A DNA stretch of 64,000 bases from Coprinopsis marcescibilis (GCA_004369085.1 ML210309.1:1-64000), one strand, 5' to 3'; positions 1 to 12,883 are shown, numbered from the stretch's first letter. Translations and numbers: made by a program. Notes: generated by a model not told the origin, from the letters alone.

Positions 1-981
1 TGGTTTTATTTGGAGTCGGCTCAAACGAAGTTCCAAGTGCAATTGCAGTCGATAAAAAGGTCGCACAGCCGAACCTAGGTCGAGATTGCGGAAAGGTCAG
101 CGCGTCTGCGGCACCGAGTTCGATCCGAAAATCCGAGCATACCCAATGCCAGCGGTTACTGCGACCTGGCCCAGCAAATTGAACCATCCTGGCGCAAAAG
201 GTTAGTACATATCTTCAAGCAGTCATCATCACACACCCGTGATCCACGACGTAAATGGAGCGTACTCCTTCCTCGAAAGCATTGCTGCCCAGTAGTAAGG
301 TCCGCCAGAAGTTGGATGTGCGCTTTAGCGGGTAAGGCCGGTCGGTAACAGTAGTATGAGAGTTGGTAAGATGTATTTTACCTGCAAATTTCTAGGAAGA
401 ATCGAATGAGTCCCGACTCTGGTGCAGACATTGAGCGCAACTCACCCGCCATGGAGAGTCCGACAGCCATCGTGAAAACAGCTACGCGAATCAATTTAGT
501 CCACTTTACAGACAGACACTATCCCGGTTGCTCACAGACGATCAGGTACCCCCATACCATAACGACCGGACCACCTGTATTCTAAGAATGATAAGCACCG
601 ACCGCAATTAACTATTGTCGACGTGAAGACGTACGAGCCCGAATAAAAATAGCGAAGGGATTCCCGTGATGACAGATATGATGGTCAATGTCATCTAATA
701 CGACGATAAGTACGCTTCATCTTCCGCACATTGAAAAAGAAAGAGATGCCTACCCCAAAGTTCTATGAAGATTGCTCATAAGACAGATCAAGGCGTGGAT
801 CGACGGGAACACAGACCTTCATCATGCCAAAGTTTCTCCTGAATAGAAGTCAGCAGGGGCAGGAGTTATAAGCAACAGAGACGCACTTTAGCTCCTGTTT
901 ATACCCCATTCTTGCTAGCTCAGCTTCGTCCTTTTCCAGGGACAGAACGCTCACGACCCCGCTGGCCTGCTTTTCGCCCAT
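1..981 (-). CDS. Amino-acid permease (APC/LAT family), 5' part, truncated by window edge
   Basis: This gene encodes a multi-pass plasma-membrane amino-acid/GABA-type permease; only its N-terminal part is present because it runs leftward off the window. It starts at ATG 981 with MGEKQASG and exon 1 ends at 887 (DEAELARMGYKQELK). Further exons can be read on the minus strand: KRNFGMMK, NFG, a segment with TIISVITGIPSLFLFGL, NTGGPVVMVWGYLIV, FTMAVGLSMA, SAHPTSGGPYYWAAMLSRK, WFNLLGQVAVTAGIG and FLSTAIALGTSFEPTP. Each block matches, in order and at the same splice positions, an exon of the complete permease at 13.2-15.9 kb, so the two are paralogs. No stop or frameshift was found in the visible part. 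Substrate specificity cannot be told; the family includes GABA, choline and general amino-acid carriers. Confidence 0.88.
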
Positions 982-2328
982 TTTCGAGGTACCGTATATA
1001 TGCTTACCCCCGCAATCCAGCGAGAGAGAGACAGATAGAGAGAATCTAAAATGAAAAGTATGAGGGTAAAAGGAGGAAGGGGGAACGGGATGGTTTAACA
1101 ATGTAGACGTTGCGTATGTAAGTGCTATTCATATAGCACCCAACGTAGCCCACTTTATGGTCACCAGACTGTCAGTTGTACCTCGATTCTCCAAAAGAGG
1201 CCAAGCCCATGGCTTGTCGACGCCTTTCAAACAAGCTCATGATCGCGGTCCGTCTTCTCTCCCTCGCTCCCACCAGAACGGCGTTTACTCACCAGCGATG
1301 CCACGATAATTATAGCCCAACGTCAGAAAAAGAGGGTAGCGCCACCAATGGTGACTGTCCTGAAGAAACGTTTGCACCCCCGGAGCGGAGTAGAGTGGGC
1401 CTTCTGGCTATTCAAAGCGCTCGTAATTGAGCGCTTTCGGCCATGGGGCTCGGTAAGGTGTCGAACATGCGCAATTCAATGCCTTTCCAGCGCTCCCTTT
1501 AATTAGTAGGGTCCACTACAGCCCGAGCAGCTTGGTACTTCAGAAGCTAAAGGACCTAGGTAAGCAATAGAACATGTAGGCTATAGCGAATAGCAATTGT
1601 ATATGTGGCGCGAGGCTCAAACTAATGTTGGATCGATCACATAGTAAAGACAGTCAATGTCTCGATCCTTTGGTCAGATTCTTTAACCTGGTCAAATCTC
1701 AAATGAGCGACTAATTACTTGGCGTGGAAGTAGACGAAGACACTTACGTTTACCCCGATAATGCGTTCGTGGTCGAGCATGAGCCATCGGTACGAATTCC
1801 GTTCCATCTTGATGCTTGTGTCAAAGTAGGGCATCGAAAACCGCATATGCTGCTAAGGTAAACGATTGGAGGTCATACGAAGAGTTTGCTTCAGATAGGG
1901 CTCCGCTGAGAGCCTACAAAAAGGGTTCCGAACATGGAAGTCGAGCACCCGTAGCCCACCTCCCAAGATTAATAGTACCACGCGCCGTCCACAAACGTAA
2001 CTGTCGCAGATTTTAGCAACCAACCCTCCCAAAACCCCGATAAGCTCACCGCAGCCAATGATACTTGTCGTATGTTTCCCGGACTTTGCCCCATATTTCC
2101 CATGATTTAACCTCGTGCGTAAAATCAGCCCAAGGGATTTCCAGTCGACTTTGACGAGATCCAGAAACACCCAACAAGGGATGGACAAATTGTATGTTGG
2201 GCCATCCGCAATGTCATGATGTTCATTCCAATATGATGAGACTTTAATGGCGTGTACCCTGGCATTGGAAGAGAATGTCGGTGTCGACGGATGCGCAAGG
2301 AGAGGTCCACAATGGAAGAAACCCGATG
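982..2328. other. Intergenic, upstream of the left permease
   Basis: This stretch holds the upstream region of the leftward permease. Only short overlapping open frames occur, none with splice continuity or a recognisable motif. A 159-codon minus-strand open frame (1853-2332) has a hydrophobic stretch but no family resemblance that I can support. Confidence 0.5.
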
Positions 2329-3451
2329 TCAAGGGTTAGTATGGGGTCCAGCCATGCGATGTGCTGAGGCTAGATGCCTTCGCCGTTGGGATCGAACTGA
2401 AAGAGTTCGAGTACACACATCAGGATGGCGTTCTAGACCGACGTCCCATGTATGGATCTTGCTGTTACAATCTTCCACCAATGATTGAGGGACGTCAGAT
2501 AGGGTACACACGGAGAGAAATCTGCGGTGCACATGGTCTCCTCGCTTGGGGCCGAGATCGAGGAATGCGGGCGCGTCCTTTGGTTGGCCTTTGACGCTGA
2601 GTAAAGGCAGTGACATTCTGAGTCTGACCCACAGTTATATCCAACGGAAGGACTTCCATAGAGCTTTGGTAGAGGTCTCGCATGTCCTACTCCCCAGAGG
2701 AAGAAATTTCGAAGATAAGCAGACGCTTGTCTTTACCCGCCACGAAGAATAAACCGCCCACAAGCCCGCAAGCGCCATATGAGCCTGCGATCTGGCGTTC
2801 GGATTTCCTGTGCCACGAGGGTCTGGCACAAGCGCCTGCGAATGTCTTCCAAACTTTCCACTTTCGCCAAACATGGCATGGCATGTCCTCCGTCAACCAG
2901 TTGGTCTTGTCGCCAGGTCAGAATCCACTGCAACCTGGGGCCATGCTCGGTCACAGATTAAACGAATCTGGGTACCTATTTTCGGAATCAGAGCAGATCT
3001 CGCAAACTGATACACAAAATTCTTACCTTGCGCCATTCTAGAATGTCCAAGTGGTCAAGATACATAAGAGTTTCATCTGTAGTGCCAAGGTATTCCATGC
3101 GATAGCAGGACTCGGGACACCCATATAACCGGCATTTTGCCATCTTCATTTGATCCGATCCATTCAATGTCCTGAGCCGCGAGGAGGTTTTCGGTGGGCC
3201 AAAGAAGTTCACCAATTGCGATGCGACAAACAAATTTGCTGGCCTCAGAAGGTTCATCCAGGGCTCAGAGCTGTGTAACGGTGGACCTCGGAATTAAACG
3301 CATCTTCTGGAACCGTCCAATATTTCCCGGGGGCAAGGGGACCAGGCGTGAACCCGCGGGGTGCAAGCGTAGGAGTAAACGTTCGGCTTAGAGAGAAAGT
3401 TGAGACACTGCTGCAAATCTCGTATGCATCGCAGGTGCTGCTTCTCTTCAA
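2329..3451 (-). pseudogene. Probable decayed multi-exon gene, unknown family
   Basis: Several minus-strand stretches have coding character but do not join into one frame. From 3451 downward they include PEDAFNSEVHRYTALSP, then after a one-base shift near 3259 DEPSEASKFVCRIAIGELL. A second shift near 3130 leads to CPESCYRMEYLGTTDETL and YLDHLDILEWRK, which ends at a good GT donor near 3030. Further down are QIRLICDRAWPQVAV and ESLEDIRRRLCQTLVAQEI. Two shifts, interrupting stops and the lack of a clean model suggest a pseudogene, although very short exons of a living gene are not excluded. I do not recognise the family. Confidence 0.35.
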
Positions 3452-4001
3452 CCCATCGTTTCTCCAGCCTGCAAGTAGCGGCGCACCCCTGATTCCACTG
3501 CGCCTGGTTGGCAGGGGCGAACAGTGTTCCCGACAGTGTTGGCTCGAGTGGAGAGTACCTCTAATAAGATAATTTAATTGAGGATAGTCAGCACGATAAT
3601 CGAATACATACTAACGTTGCATTACTGGTCAACCGGGACTGAGAAGAAGACGCATTCCGACAAAACCATTGCGGAAATGTAAGAGAAATTCCTCCTGGCG
3701 TAAAAAGTGTCACCAAAGCACCGAGCAGCGGCAGGTTCGCAGGTGACCTGTGTCCTACATTCATCCTGCAGGTTATATATACAGCAGAATGGGGTACCTG
3801 GGGCGGAAGGTGGTGGTGGGATTCCACAACCACTGTGTCACAAAACACTAGGAAATATTTGAACCGGGCCGGAGGGCCATGCTTGACCCGGCGAGCCAGC
3901 GCATCAAGTCCTCAGCCTTTCCGTTTCTAACACGCAGACCTCACAGGAACCACTCATTTTTGGCTTCGATTCTCGTGTAGAACACGGGGAATTGAGAGAA
4001 A
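3452..4001. other. Promoter/5' region of the GPI transferase gene
   Basis: No supportable gene was seen. The sequence just before ATG 4002 is presumably its promoter and 5' leader. An 86-codon minus-strand open frame (3588-3848) lacks any recognisable motif. Confidence 0.5.
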
Positions 4002-7000
4002 ATGGCCGCCGCATACCGTCTGGTCACTATTACATGGATATTTCTGGCCCATTTGGCCGGGATATACATCTTCACCCGGGGGTTTCTGTTGATGAGATTG
4101 TCCCTGACGGATATATCTTCCTGTGGTTCAAATTGTATTCTGGAACCGACGCATAGTCGAGCAGTCGTCCTAATCATTGACGCCCTTCGGTTTGACTTTG
4201 TTTCGCCAAACCCGCCCTCGCCAGCGTCTCCACACCACCACAATATCTTGACCCTTCCTCACAAGTTGACCAAGAGATATCCTGCCCACTCTTTTTTATT
4301 CGACAGCCATGCGGACCCTCCTACCACCACGCTTCAAAGGATCAAGGGCTTGACTACAGGTTCACTTCCTACCTTCATGGACATCGGGAATAACTTGGGA
4401 GCCTCTTCAATCACAGAAGATTCGCTTATGGTTCAACTTCAGCGGGCGGGAAAGAAGGTACGAGTCCTGTTCGGTTCTGCCGTCTTACACTGCTTACGAT
4501 GCTTTAAGCAAGGCCGCCTTTATGGGCGACGACACCTGGATGTCCGTGTTTCCCGACAGCTTCCAGCCAAATATGACCTATCCCTACGACTCGTTCAACG
4601 TCGAAGACCTCCATACCGTCGACGAGGCTGTCATTACTCACATCTTTCCGTTACTTGAAGATGAAACCAAGCCGTTTGACTTCCTTATCGGCCACTTTCT
4701 CGGAGTCGACCACGTCGGACATCGCTTTGGACCTGACCATCCAATAATGAAGGACAAGCTCCAGCAAATGAACGACGTTTTGGAACGGGTGGTCGAAAAG
4801 CTGGACGACGATACCCTCCTCGTTCTGCTTGGAGATCATGGTATGGATCGTTCTGGAGATCATGGTGGGGACAGCATCCTCGAAACTTCAGCGGCACTAT
4901 GGATTTACAGCAAAGGTGACCCTCTCACCGACATCAGGATGCCTATCCCTCAGGACCTGCTCAAGTACCGAATCTTTCCGGGAGCAAGCGTTGAACACCG
5001 CGCAGTCCAGCAAATCGACCTACTTCCAACCCTTTCCCTCCTCCTGGGCCTTCCAATCCCATTCAACAATCTCGGCACCGTTATCCCAGAACTATTTCGA
5101 CGGGGTGATCTCCTTGAACGAGCTCTGAGATACAACGCGGAGCAAATTCAAGGCTTCCTCTCCACCTACCGGGCCTCCCCATCGGGCGGCGAGCTCGATG
5201 ATTCATGGGACAACTTGCAAAAGGCATGGAGCGCGGCCAACACTGCAGCTGGCTTCACCGATTTCAACCGACAAGTGTTAGCTGCCTGCCGTACCATGTG
5301 GGCGCAGTTCAATGCAACACTTATGGGGATGGGATTGGTACTATTTGTAGTCTCTCTCGCCGCGTCATGGGCCCTCTACGTTGGTCTATCATCGGCCAAA
5401 AGCAACTCGAAGGAATGGCTGCAGCGAAATACACCGCTCTACCTGATGGCTGGTTGTGGTGGAGGTGTAGCCGGCTTCTTTTTCTCTCTAGTGGCCAAGC
5501 TGTTCCCTTCGATCTTGGAAGGTGTAGCAACGACTGACTACATCATTTTCGGACTGACCTTCTCGTCTGGACTGGCAATCATCTACATCTCCCCACCGAT
5601 CGCAGGACTCCCTTCTATCTCCTTCTCGTCAATTCTCATGATCCTCCATGCTGCGGCTTTCCTTTCCAATTCATTTACGGTGTGGGAGGACAGCATCATC
5701 CCGTTCTTCGCAGTCTCATCCATCATCCCATATGTCCTGAAAGGGTTCACCGCCCCAACCAGTCGCCTTCAGTACCGCATCGTCTGCTTCTCTGTCATCT
5801 TTGCCATATGCGTTAGACTTATGTCTATCAGTACCGTGTGTCGAGAGGAACAGCAGTCCTTTTGCCATGTCACCTTCTACGCTTCCTCATCCCTCACAGT
5901 CCCTCCCACACCCGCTGTCGTCATGGCTGTGCCCACCGCACTGGCGTTACCGTGGATCATCAAGCTCTACCCCTCAATCTCTCTCTCTGACAAAGGCATT
6001 GCGCGAATCTACTATCCCATCATCCTCACTCCCTCAATCCTAGGCGGAGCCCTTTATTGGATCTTAGAGTGGGTAGACACAATATCCGCATTCGGCGACG
6101 ACTGGTCCCCAACAATTCGCATAATCCGCACATGGGCCGCTAGAACATCCATTGGCTGGGCTCTCTTCGCAGGTGGTGCACTCTGGTTCGCCATCCCCCT
6201 CTGCGTGAACATCACTGTGAAACAATTGAACAACAAGAAGCAAGTCCAAGTCATTGGGTACGGAAATGCTTTTGGCTCACCGTACCTCATCTTCTGGAGC
6301 ATCTTCCTCGCCATCATATACGCCACCACACAAGCCCCCGGCCAACTTGTCCTCGCACTTGGAACAGTCGCGCTGCTTTCATACCTCGAAGTTGTGGACA
6401 GCGTGCGCGATGTACAGAGTATGACAAACGCATTCGCCACTGCCACGCCCTCTGCAATTCTCAACGGACCCTCCAGAAACGCGCACATCTCACTCACATT
6501 CAGCGACACAATCCCCATTGCGCTCCTCGCAATCCATGCGTTTTACACCACCGGCCACCAATCCACCATCCCTTCCATCCAATGGAAAACCGCCTTCCTT
6601 CTTACACCTACCGTCCAGTACCCATGGTCAGCCATCACCGTGTTCCTCAATTCTCTCGGTCCCCTCTTCCTGTTCGCGCTTGCAGTTCCCCTCCTTGCAC
6701 TATGGAACCAGTCTCCGCAGCAACATAACCCGCAAGACCCAGCAGCAAACGTGAAGAATGACGTCACCCTCGCTGCAATCAGCATGATGACCTACTACGG
6801 CACTCTCCTCCTTGGCACAAGTATCGGCGCGGCTGTCCTCCGCAGACACCTCATGGTGTGGAAGATATTTGCACCACGTTTCATGGCAGGCGCACTAGGA
6901 GTCCTCGCCGTCGATCTGGGAGTCCTACTCGGAGTGGCAGTGGGTGTCAATCGGATCCTGTGGTATGTCCAAAAGGTCTTCAAGGGCATGAACGTTGGGG

Positions 7001-7023
7001 AAGAGGCCAAGAAGAAGCACTAA
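4002..7023 (+). CDS. gpi13: GPI ethanolamine phosphate transferase 3 (Gpi13/PIG-O)
   Basis: An ER membrane enzyme that adds ethanolamine phosphate from phosphatidylethanolamine to the third mannose of the GPI anchor precursor, the group later linked to proteins. There are two exons, 4002-4457 and 4513-7023, joined by a 55-nt GT-AG intron (phase 0), giving 988 aa, close to the usual length of about 1000. An N-terminal signal anchor (WIFLAHLAGIYIF) precedes an alkaline-phosphatase-superfamily domain: VVLIIDALRFDF (metal Asp60), the nucleophile region IKGLTTGSLPTF (Thr118/119), GDDTWMSVFP, HFLGVDHVGHRFG (Asp218, His219, His222) and GDHGMDRSGDHGG (Asp260, His261, His269). The rest is a multi-spanning membrane region. 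The HFLGVDHVGHRFGPDHP block and length favour Gpi13 over Gpi7 and Mcd4. The start has a good context (gaaaATGG) just before the signal anchor. Confidence 0.95.
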
Positions 7024-7294
7024 AACCCATCCATAATTTCTAAATTATGTACATAGATATGTAGCAAAGCGTTTAGACAGGTAATTTTGCTATGTCAACT
7101 AATCAGGAAATTCCCGTACTTCCAGGACTTGCCACATACAGACGATAATCGATAAGAGTCTGATGCGACACATGCCACAGCTGCCCATACCTGTGTACCT
7201 GACGTTTCCACTGTCTCCGCGGAGTCAACCAAACTTGTGTTAAACGCGACGACAGCTGATTGTGTCGGCCATCATCGCTTTCCATCCATGCCAC

Positions 7295-8167
7295 TTAATT
7301 GTACAAGTCCTGATGATAAACTCCGTTCTTGTCCGCAGGATCACAGGATGTCGTCGCCCAATAACCGAGGGATTGACCAACAGTTGCAGCCCAAAACGAA
7401 AACACCCCGGATATAACAAGCCATAAAGAGACCAGTGGCGCCAAAGGGGGAAACAAGAGCTTCGTAAAATCCTAATACAAGCAGGAAGTAAGTGCGTGTT
7501 AGAGATGATATACTAGTACAATAGTGAACTAGTGAACTCACAACTGGGTGATAGAAGTCCTCCTGCTTGGAAATGTAGTACTTGTTCTCTACTTTCCGCA
7601 GTTCAAGTCGAGTGATAAGCCTTGAAAGGGCGTTTAACTGTCTGATTTGTCACCTGAGGTAATTAAATGCGTACCGAGCGGGGACAGGATCGACAGGGAG
7701 GAAGAATAGTTTGAACCATTGCACGAGGTCAAGATAGATTTGTTCGCGTTCCTGGTCGAAGACTATTGAGCAGCCATTATGCCAGTTAGCTGAATCTCAG
7801 CGGAGCCATGGATGTAGGCACATACGTACCAACACTGTTGACTTTCAGGTCAACCGTCGGCGACAGGATGCGATACCACCTAAAATCCACCACAGACGAT
7901 TCAGTGATTAAGACGATTAAGCGCCCGAAGACCATTAACAGCCCGCCGTTGCTTAAGCAGAGAGCACCAGAACTACACGAGAACGTACTGAAAGACTTTC
8001 AACACTGTATCCCTCGAGTTTCTCCCTCTAGGTATAAGACAAACCGGATGTCGGAATTCAACATCTTGCGTCATATACTTCTCCACCGTGGCTTTCTGAG
8101 TTTCCGCCGACGCCGTTGTCGTAAGGTTGAGAACGATTGACATGATATCTACATCTGGACTCTCCAT
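7295..8167 (-). CDS. SigF-like NTF2-like domain protein with C-terminal membrane anchor
   Basis: A small fungal protein of the NTF2-like cone-fold group called SigF-like. The fold is known but the function is not. Five exons (8167-7989, 7879-7830, 7762-7675, 7620-7542, 7471-7295) give 190 aa with consistent phases. Family marks are MSIVLNLTTTASAETQKATV, then EKYMTQDVEFRHPVC, QWYRILSPTVDLKVNSV and FDQEREQIYLDLVQWFKLFF. The C-terminus contains LVSLWLVISGVFSFWAA, a likely single membrane anchor, leaving the NTF2 domain on the cytosolic side (inferred). The gene is convergent with gpi13, with a 271-bp gap. Its stop is TAA at 7297-7295. Confidence 0.85.
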
Positions 8168-10589
8168 GTCGTTCCAAGATGGCAGCAGGGGGAAACTCCT
8201 GAGTGTGTTGCCACATTAGCTTGGGAACATTCGCGATTTCGTCGAGTGACCCGGGCCAATTCCCATGCAATGCCCAGTCAGCAACAATGACGTCAACAAT
8301 GATCACCGTGATCCTTGATGCATAGGCTCGATGCCTCCTCGTGATTTAGAACCCAAATAATTAATTTTACCGATCGAACCCGCTACTCCTTTGGTAAGTG
8401 ACCACCAGCGGTTGGTAGAGCGGTCGGTTCGATCGGGAGGGGTGCATCCTGCCTCAGATGGCCAGCGGCGATTGCGCAAGACGGCGATGAACTTAGATCT
8501 GTCGGCACGAACAAACAAAGCAGTGTAACCTGCGAAGCTAGTCAGGTTACAGCAGTCAATACGCTCATGAATATCTACTATTACTATGAGGAGATGAATT
8601 GACCGAAATGTTTGCGAACCTGAGCGTAAAGCTTCCTCTAATTTAAATTTTACAATTAAGCGCCCACAACAAGGAACTCCGGCGAAAATGGTTAGGGGAT
8701 GAGATCTGGTGTCCTACTAAAGGCTTCTGGCCAGGAACCGTCGACAGCAGTTTTTTTCGAAAGTATTGTGGTGCCTAATTCTGTTTTGATGTAACTCGTT
8801 GGAACAAGTCGGCCTTTGTCATGATGCGGCTTTCGTGTGGGGGTTCAATTAAAGCTGCCCCTACTACATTTGCCCTTATGTATCAAAGAGCATCAGCGAT
8901 GCTGGCTCTCTGCAAGTCAGATTGTAAATCCGAGGCAACTTAAGGATATGCTTGTCGATGACTCCAACTCTTGACGGTATAGTATTGGGTGAAGGCGCAG
9001 TTGCAGCAAACAGCCATTTTATTGACTGCGTCTTCTTTCACTGTGCCTTCCGCGAAGATTAGCCGCAAATCTTACCTGTAGGCTTTAATAAGGAACGACG
9101 TGCCTGTGACCAGCTGTCACAATAAATTGTCTTCCGTGAATCATAACTGCAAAGATCCGTGGCAGGTAGTAAAAATGTTATGGAGGGATATCTAGGGGCA
9201 GCACAATCGAAACCCTCGACCCTGGAGCCTCCGAGCAGAATTTGTGCCGCTGATATGCGCAGGTGACTATGATCGGATGAGGCTTCACGCCGATCACAGA
9301 TTCTATTGGCAAACGATACAAGCCGCAGCCGACACCACTTCGTGGACGTGCACCGCAGATAGCCCGGAGTACGAGTACAGCACATACATTTAATAGCTAC
9401 CGTTCAATTAAAGTATTCTTAACCGGGTTGAAGAAGAAGGCTTGGAGACATCTTCTGCTCCCATGACTCACCACAGATCCCTCATGAATTGGCCCATTTG
9501 CGTCACAACTTTCCTTAGGTACGCATGTACCATTCATTGATCTACATCGAGAAATCACCATCTGTTCGTCGCTAACCAACTCACACCGCACGATGAGAAC
9601 GCAAGTCACAATAACAACAATTGTTGAGTTTTGAACCACCTGGAAGTAGTCACAGGACTCGACAGAGGTGTGAAGCTCAATGATATCTATCTAGAATTCC
9701 CGGCGATTCATATCTGCGTCTGCGCATAGTTCATTAGCGCGAGACCTGAATGTAAGTATCACCCGTCGATTGTTTCCACTCTTAGACATCCGAAAAAGAG
9801 AGCTTGCCATTTCTGGAAGCAAGAAACCGTCCGTTTTCACAGGTATATCTGGAATGATCTGGTTCGGAGTTCAAGCTTGAACTCCGTTTCAAGGGTGATA
9901 CCCAGTCTACAGCTCCCACTGTCACAGTGCCATCTAATGCCACTCCGATCCCCAGTACGATAGTTTTGGCACCTGCACTGAGCCCGCATCACTGAAATAC
10001 CTCTCGTTCTGGCAGTGCCCGACGATAGGCGCTAGTTAAATAAACAATACGAGTTTGGAGACCTCACAAGTTCTGGCCTCCGTTTGAGTCTGGGTTGCAC
10101 CTGTTCTTTAAGCTTTCCTAATTAACTAAGCCACATGCACCGAGCATTCGCGGAGATAGTCGATTTAAAATCCGCCAAGCTCTGTACCACTTTCTCCGGC
10201 GGTTTAGGGGGAATCTATCCGCGCAGGACTGGCAGCATCAAAAGGGTAATCAACTCTTTCCACCACCATGACGAAGATGAGATGCTGGCAGCAACCGTCA
10301 AAGGCCTAGTAAAGGCAAGCATAACCAGCTCTAACCACGCACCGTAATAGGAATAATTACTGAAACCATATATGTCACTTCCCAAAAGGTACCCGCTATG
10401 ATCAATCAATCGGCAATGGGAAACATCCAAGGACATATAAAGCATCACCCGTTTACTGCAGAGCGAACACGACTGATATCCAACACCATTTCCCCGGTAT
10501 GTCGCCTCCTTCCTGGTTAAAAATATATTCAAACTGACCTATCTCCATCAAAATCGTAATTAAATCCCTACTAGCATAGCCACAGTGCA
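8168..10589. other. Gene-poor stretch
   Basis: No confident gene was found. It contains the promoter side of the SigF-like gene and several short open frames. A minus-strand cysteine-rich frame at 9397-9639 and a plus-strand frame at 10135-10347 were considered but lack ATG support or family signal. Confidence 0.45.
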
Positions 10590-11123
10590 ATGGACATACT
10601 CATAATCAGAGGCAGAAGTCACTGCGTACCTCTCCCACCACAGCGAGCTGTCAGCCTCAGCGGAACACTCTCCTTGAGCCAGAGCCCACATATCGTTTGG
10701 GACGTTCGATGCCCACCCGGCAGCGCAAGGAGAAATGAAACGCCAGGCTCGCCATGGATCCTACATAACCACTGGTTTTACGAACCAGCTACCAATCCGG
10801 GAGTCGACTCTCTAACCATACGGATGGGTATTCTGCAAGACACTCCGGTGGTTGTGTTCCCGGCCGACAGAGGCGATATTGTAAGGGTCCTCGACGTCTT
10901 ACGCTTTGTTCACGACGCAGTCCAAAGGCGGATATCCGCCGGCAGTGCCTTCGGTGCAGATAGCCACAACGTCACGGCGGATACGGTACTGAATGTCTTC
11001 GACAATAACTGGCCGGGAAATCGGACCCCACCACTAGGCGACAATGTCGGTTGGAGGTGGGCCGGCCTCATGAATAGCCTCGACGAGCCGGACGTCTGGG
11101 TATTGGTCACTCTGTGCATGTAG
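10590..11123 (+). CDS. DUF6699-like domain protein
   Basis: A 177-aa, apparently single-exon frame starting at ATG 10590. The central part follows the pattern of the basidiomycete DUF6699 family as I know it: a hydrophobic-P-h-WDVR-PP start (HIVWDVRCPPGSA near residue 34), a middle strand with ATNPGVDSLTIRM, then PVVVFPADRGDIVRVLDVLR and a helix (FVHDAVQRRI). The C-terminus has WRWAGLMNSLDEPDVWVLV. The function of the family is unknown. It is flanked by poor coding sequence on both sides, so an extra 5' exon cannot be excluded. The family call is by recognition, not by search. Confidence 0.55.
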   Translation: MDILIIRGRSHCVPLPPQRAVSLSGTLSLSQSPHIVWDVRCPPGSARRNETPGSPWILHNHWFYEPATNPGVDSLTIRMGILQDTPVVVFPADRGDIVRVLDVLRFVHDAVQRRISAGSAFGADSHNVTADTVLNVFDNNWPGNRTPPLGDNVGWRWAGLMNSLDEPDVWVLVTLCM

Positions 11124-12765
11124 AGGATGATCCCTACTGGTTTGGACGGAGTGTTTTCAATCCGACCTTGTTGCGGAACCCAAATTTTTATCCCAAGCCG
11201 TGAATGAACGTATTTACACTGGCTTCGCTGTAGCACCGGTGTATAAGTAGGATCTACGAGGAACAATGACTCAAGATATAGATATCCGACCGTGACACAC
11301 TTACTAAACAGAACACAGTACCTCCTGGCAATAAATCGCAATCCTATGTTAAAAGCTGGGTGAGAGGGCCGAGAGACGCTTGCTCAAGTCAGAGGCAGGT
11401 GTGAGAGGAAGAAACTGGAAAGAAAGGCGGGTAGCCAGAGACACATGAGACCCTGAAAGTTACTGCCGTGTTTAAACCTTCGAGATGTTGCTTCGAATTT
11501 TGCGAAGCAAGGCCTCGTGGTTTGTGACTTGAGGAGAGCATGCGTTAGCGAAAGGTTCGACGGTCATTTCAGCGATGGTCCAGAGTGTTTGGATACTTTC
11601 GAAGCCCTTCGGGGAAACGTGAAGAGTCCAAGAAGGTACGCCACCAAAAGAAAGGACCCAAGTTCGCAGGTTCCTTCCCGTCAAAGTCACTACCTGTGTT
11701 GGCCACGTGTCTGTTACTCTGTGAGTTTAATGAGCTCAGGCTTGGAGGTGGCCTTGAAAATTGAAATCCGGAACGTGCATGTCCTGACACTATGGACTGG
11801 GTGTGGAGTCCTTGGACTTACAATCTACGCGAACCTAATAAATACGGTGAGTGTTTGAAATGTAGCCTAACTGGTTCGTAAAAAAACGGGTGCTCGAATA
11901 GCTACACCTCAGGACTTTGAATGAGACGGATCCGTCCTATGCTTGCCCAGAAAACGGTCAGCTTTACCCAGCAAAGGTCTGACTAGTGGCCTGTATCGTA
12001 CATTGTGTGCTAGTCCAAAATGCTGCATACGCGACGCAGAATGTATGTACAGGGCCGCTGAATATCTAGATATTCACGAAAGATACTCAATTTAAATGGG
12101 CAGACGGTGAACAGAACGATTTCAGCGTAATTTCAATGCATCATGCGCTTGTGGACATAGTACCTGTTGTCCAACAGCGGATTACCCTTGCCTGAAAGGA
12201 GCAGCTGATGATGTCACATGTTCACAACGATTCAATGTTTGATAACCAACAGCAAATGCCACTGACCCACAACGCTTTGACATGAAATGAATCGTCTTTA
12301 CTATTTAGTGTTTGTCTATTTCGCCGAGACGATCGGATCGGACGAGTCCGCTGCTGTTTTTTCTGTTCAAACTGAACGGTGATTGATTAACATTGATTCT
12401 TGTACATAGCTATAAAAACGGTCAATGAAGCCCTGTAAGATTTGGCATAATCGAAGTAACAAAATATTTTACGAGTCACTCATTAGGCGGAATCGGCCCT
12501 GCTTTTGCGCTTCACCGACCGTAAACTCGGCCTAAATACTCTAGGGTAGAACACCCAGTCCAGGTTCTCAGGTTATTTGATAATATTCTTTGAACTACGT
12601 ACTACGAACTTTAAGCTTGCGTTATCAGTTTCACTTTTCGTTGCCTTTACAGGCTACAAAGATTGCGAGGACTTCACATCTAATTTCGACCCTGAGAATC
12701 GTGCCATGAGATCGAATAGACCTCGGTCCACAGCACTCTCGTTTCTAAGGGAGTCTAGACGAGAC
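11124..12765. other. Gene-poor, AT-rich intergenic stretch
   Basis: Only short, mutually overlapping open frames without motifs occur here. Nothing that I can support as a gene was seen. Confidence 0.5.
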
Positions 12766-12883
12766 GGGTGGGATGGCTTTAAATGTGGATGAGGGTGGCA
12801 TACCGGTTCTACGGGTGGGATGGAGGGTTTGGTCAGACCATCGACGAATCCCACCCTCGTACGCATTTAAAGCTATCCCATCC
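12766..12883. repeat. 33-bp inverted repeat, hairpin or MITE-like
   Basis: The left arm at 12766-12798 and right arm at 12851-12883 are inverted copies with 28 of 33 positions matching; both share the core ggctttaaatg / catttaaagc. The spacer is 52 bp. Within the spacer another gggtgggatgg copy of the arm start occurs at about 12812. It lies about 350 bp upstream of the right permease start, so it may be a small non-autonomous element or a regulatory hairpin. Confidence 0.7.

Noticed and set aside
8370..8435. tRNA-like A box and B box sequences (tggtagagcgg, ggttcgatc)
   Set aside because: The boxes are only about 10 nt apart on the plus strand and no acceptor stem can be formed on either strand.
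9059..9639. Minus-strand cysteine-rich frame (CRSMNGTCVPKESCD) resembling a small secreted protein
   Set aside because: The first codon is GTG, no ATG fits, and the proposed second exon (9059-9385) has no clear frame or domain. It could be an internal exon or chance.
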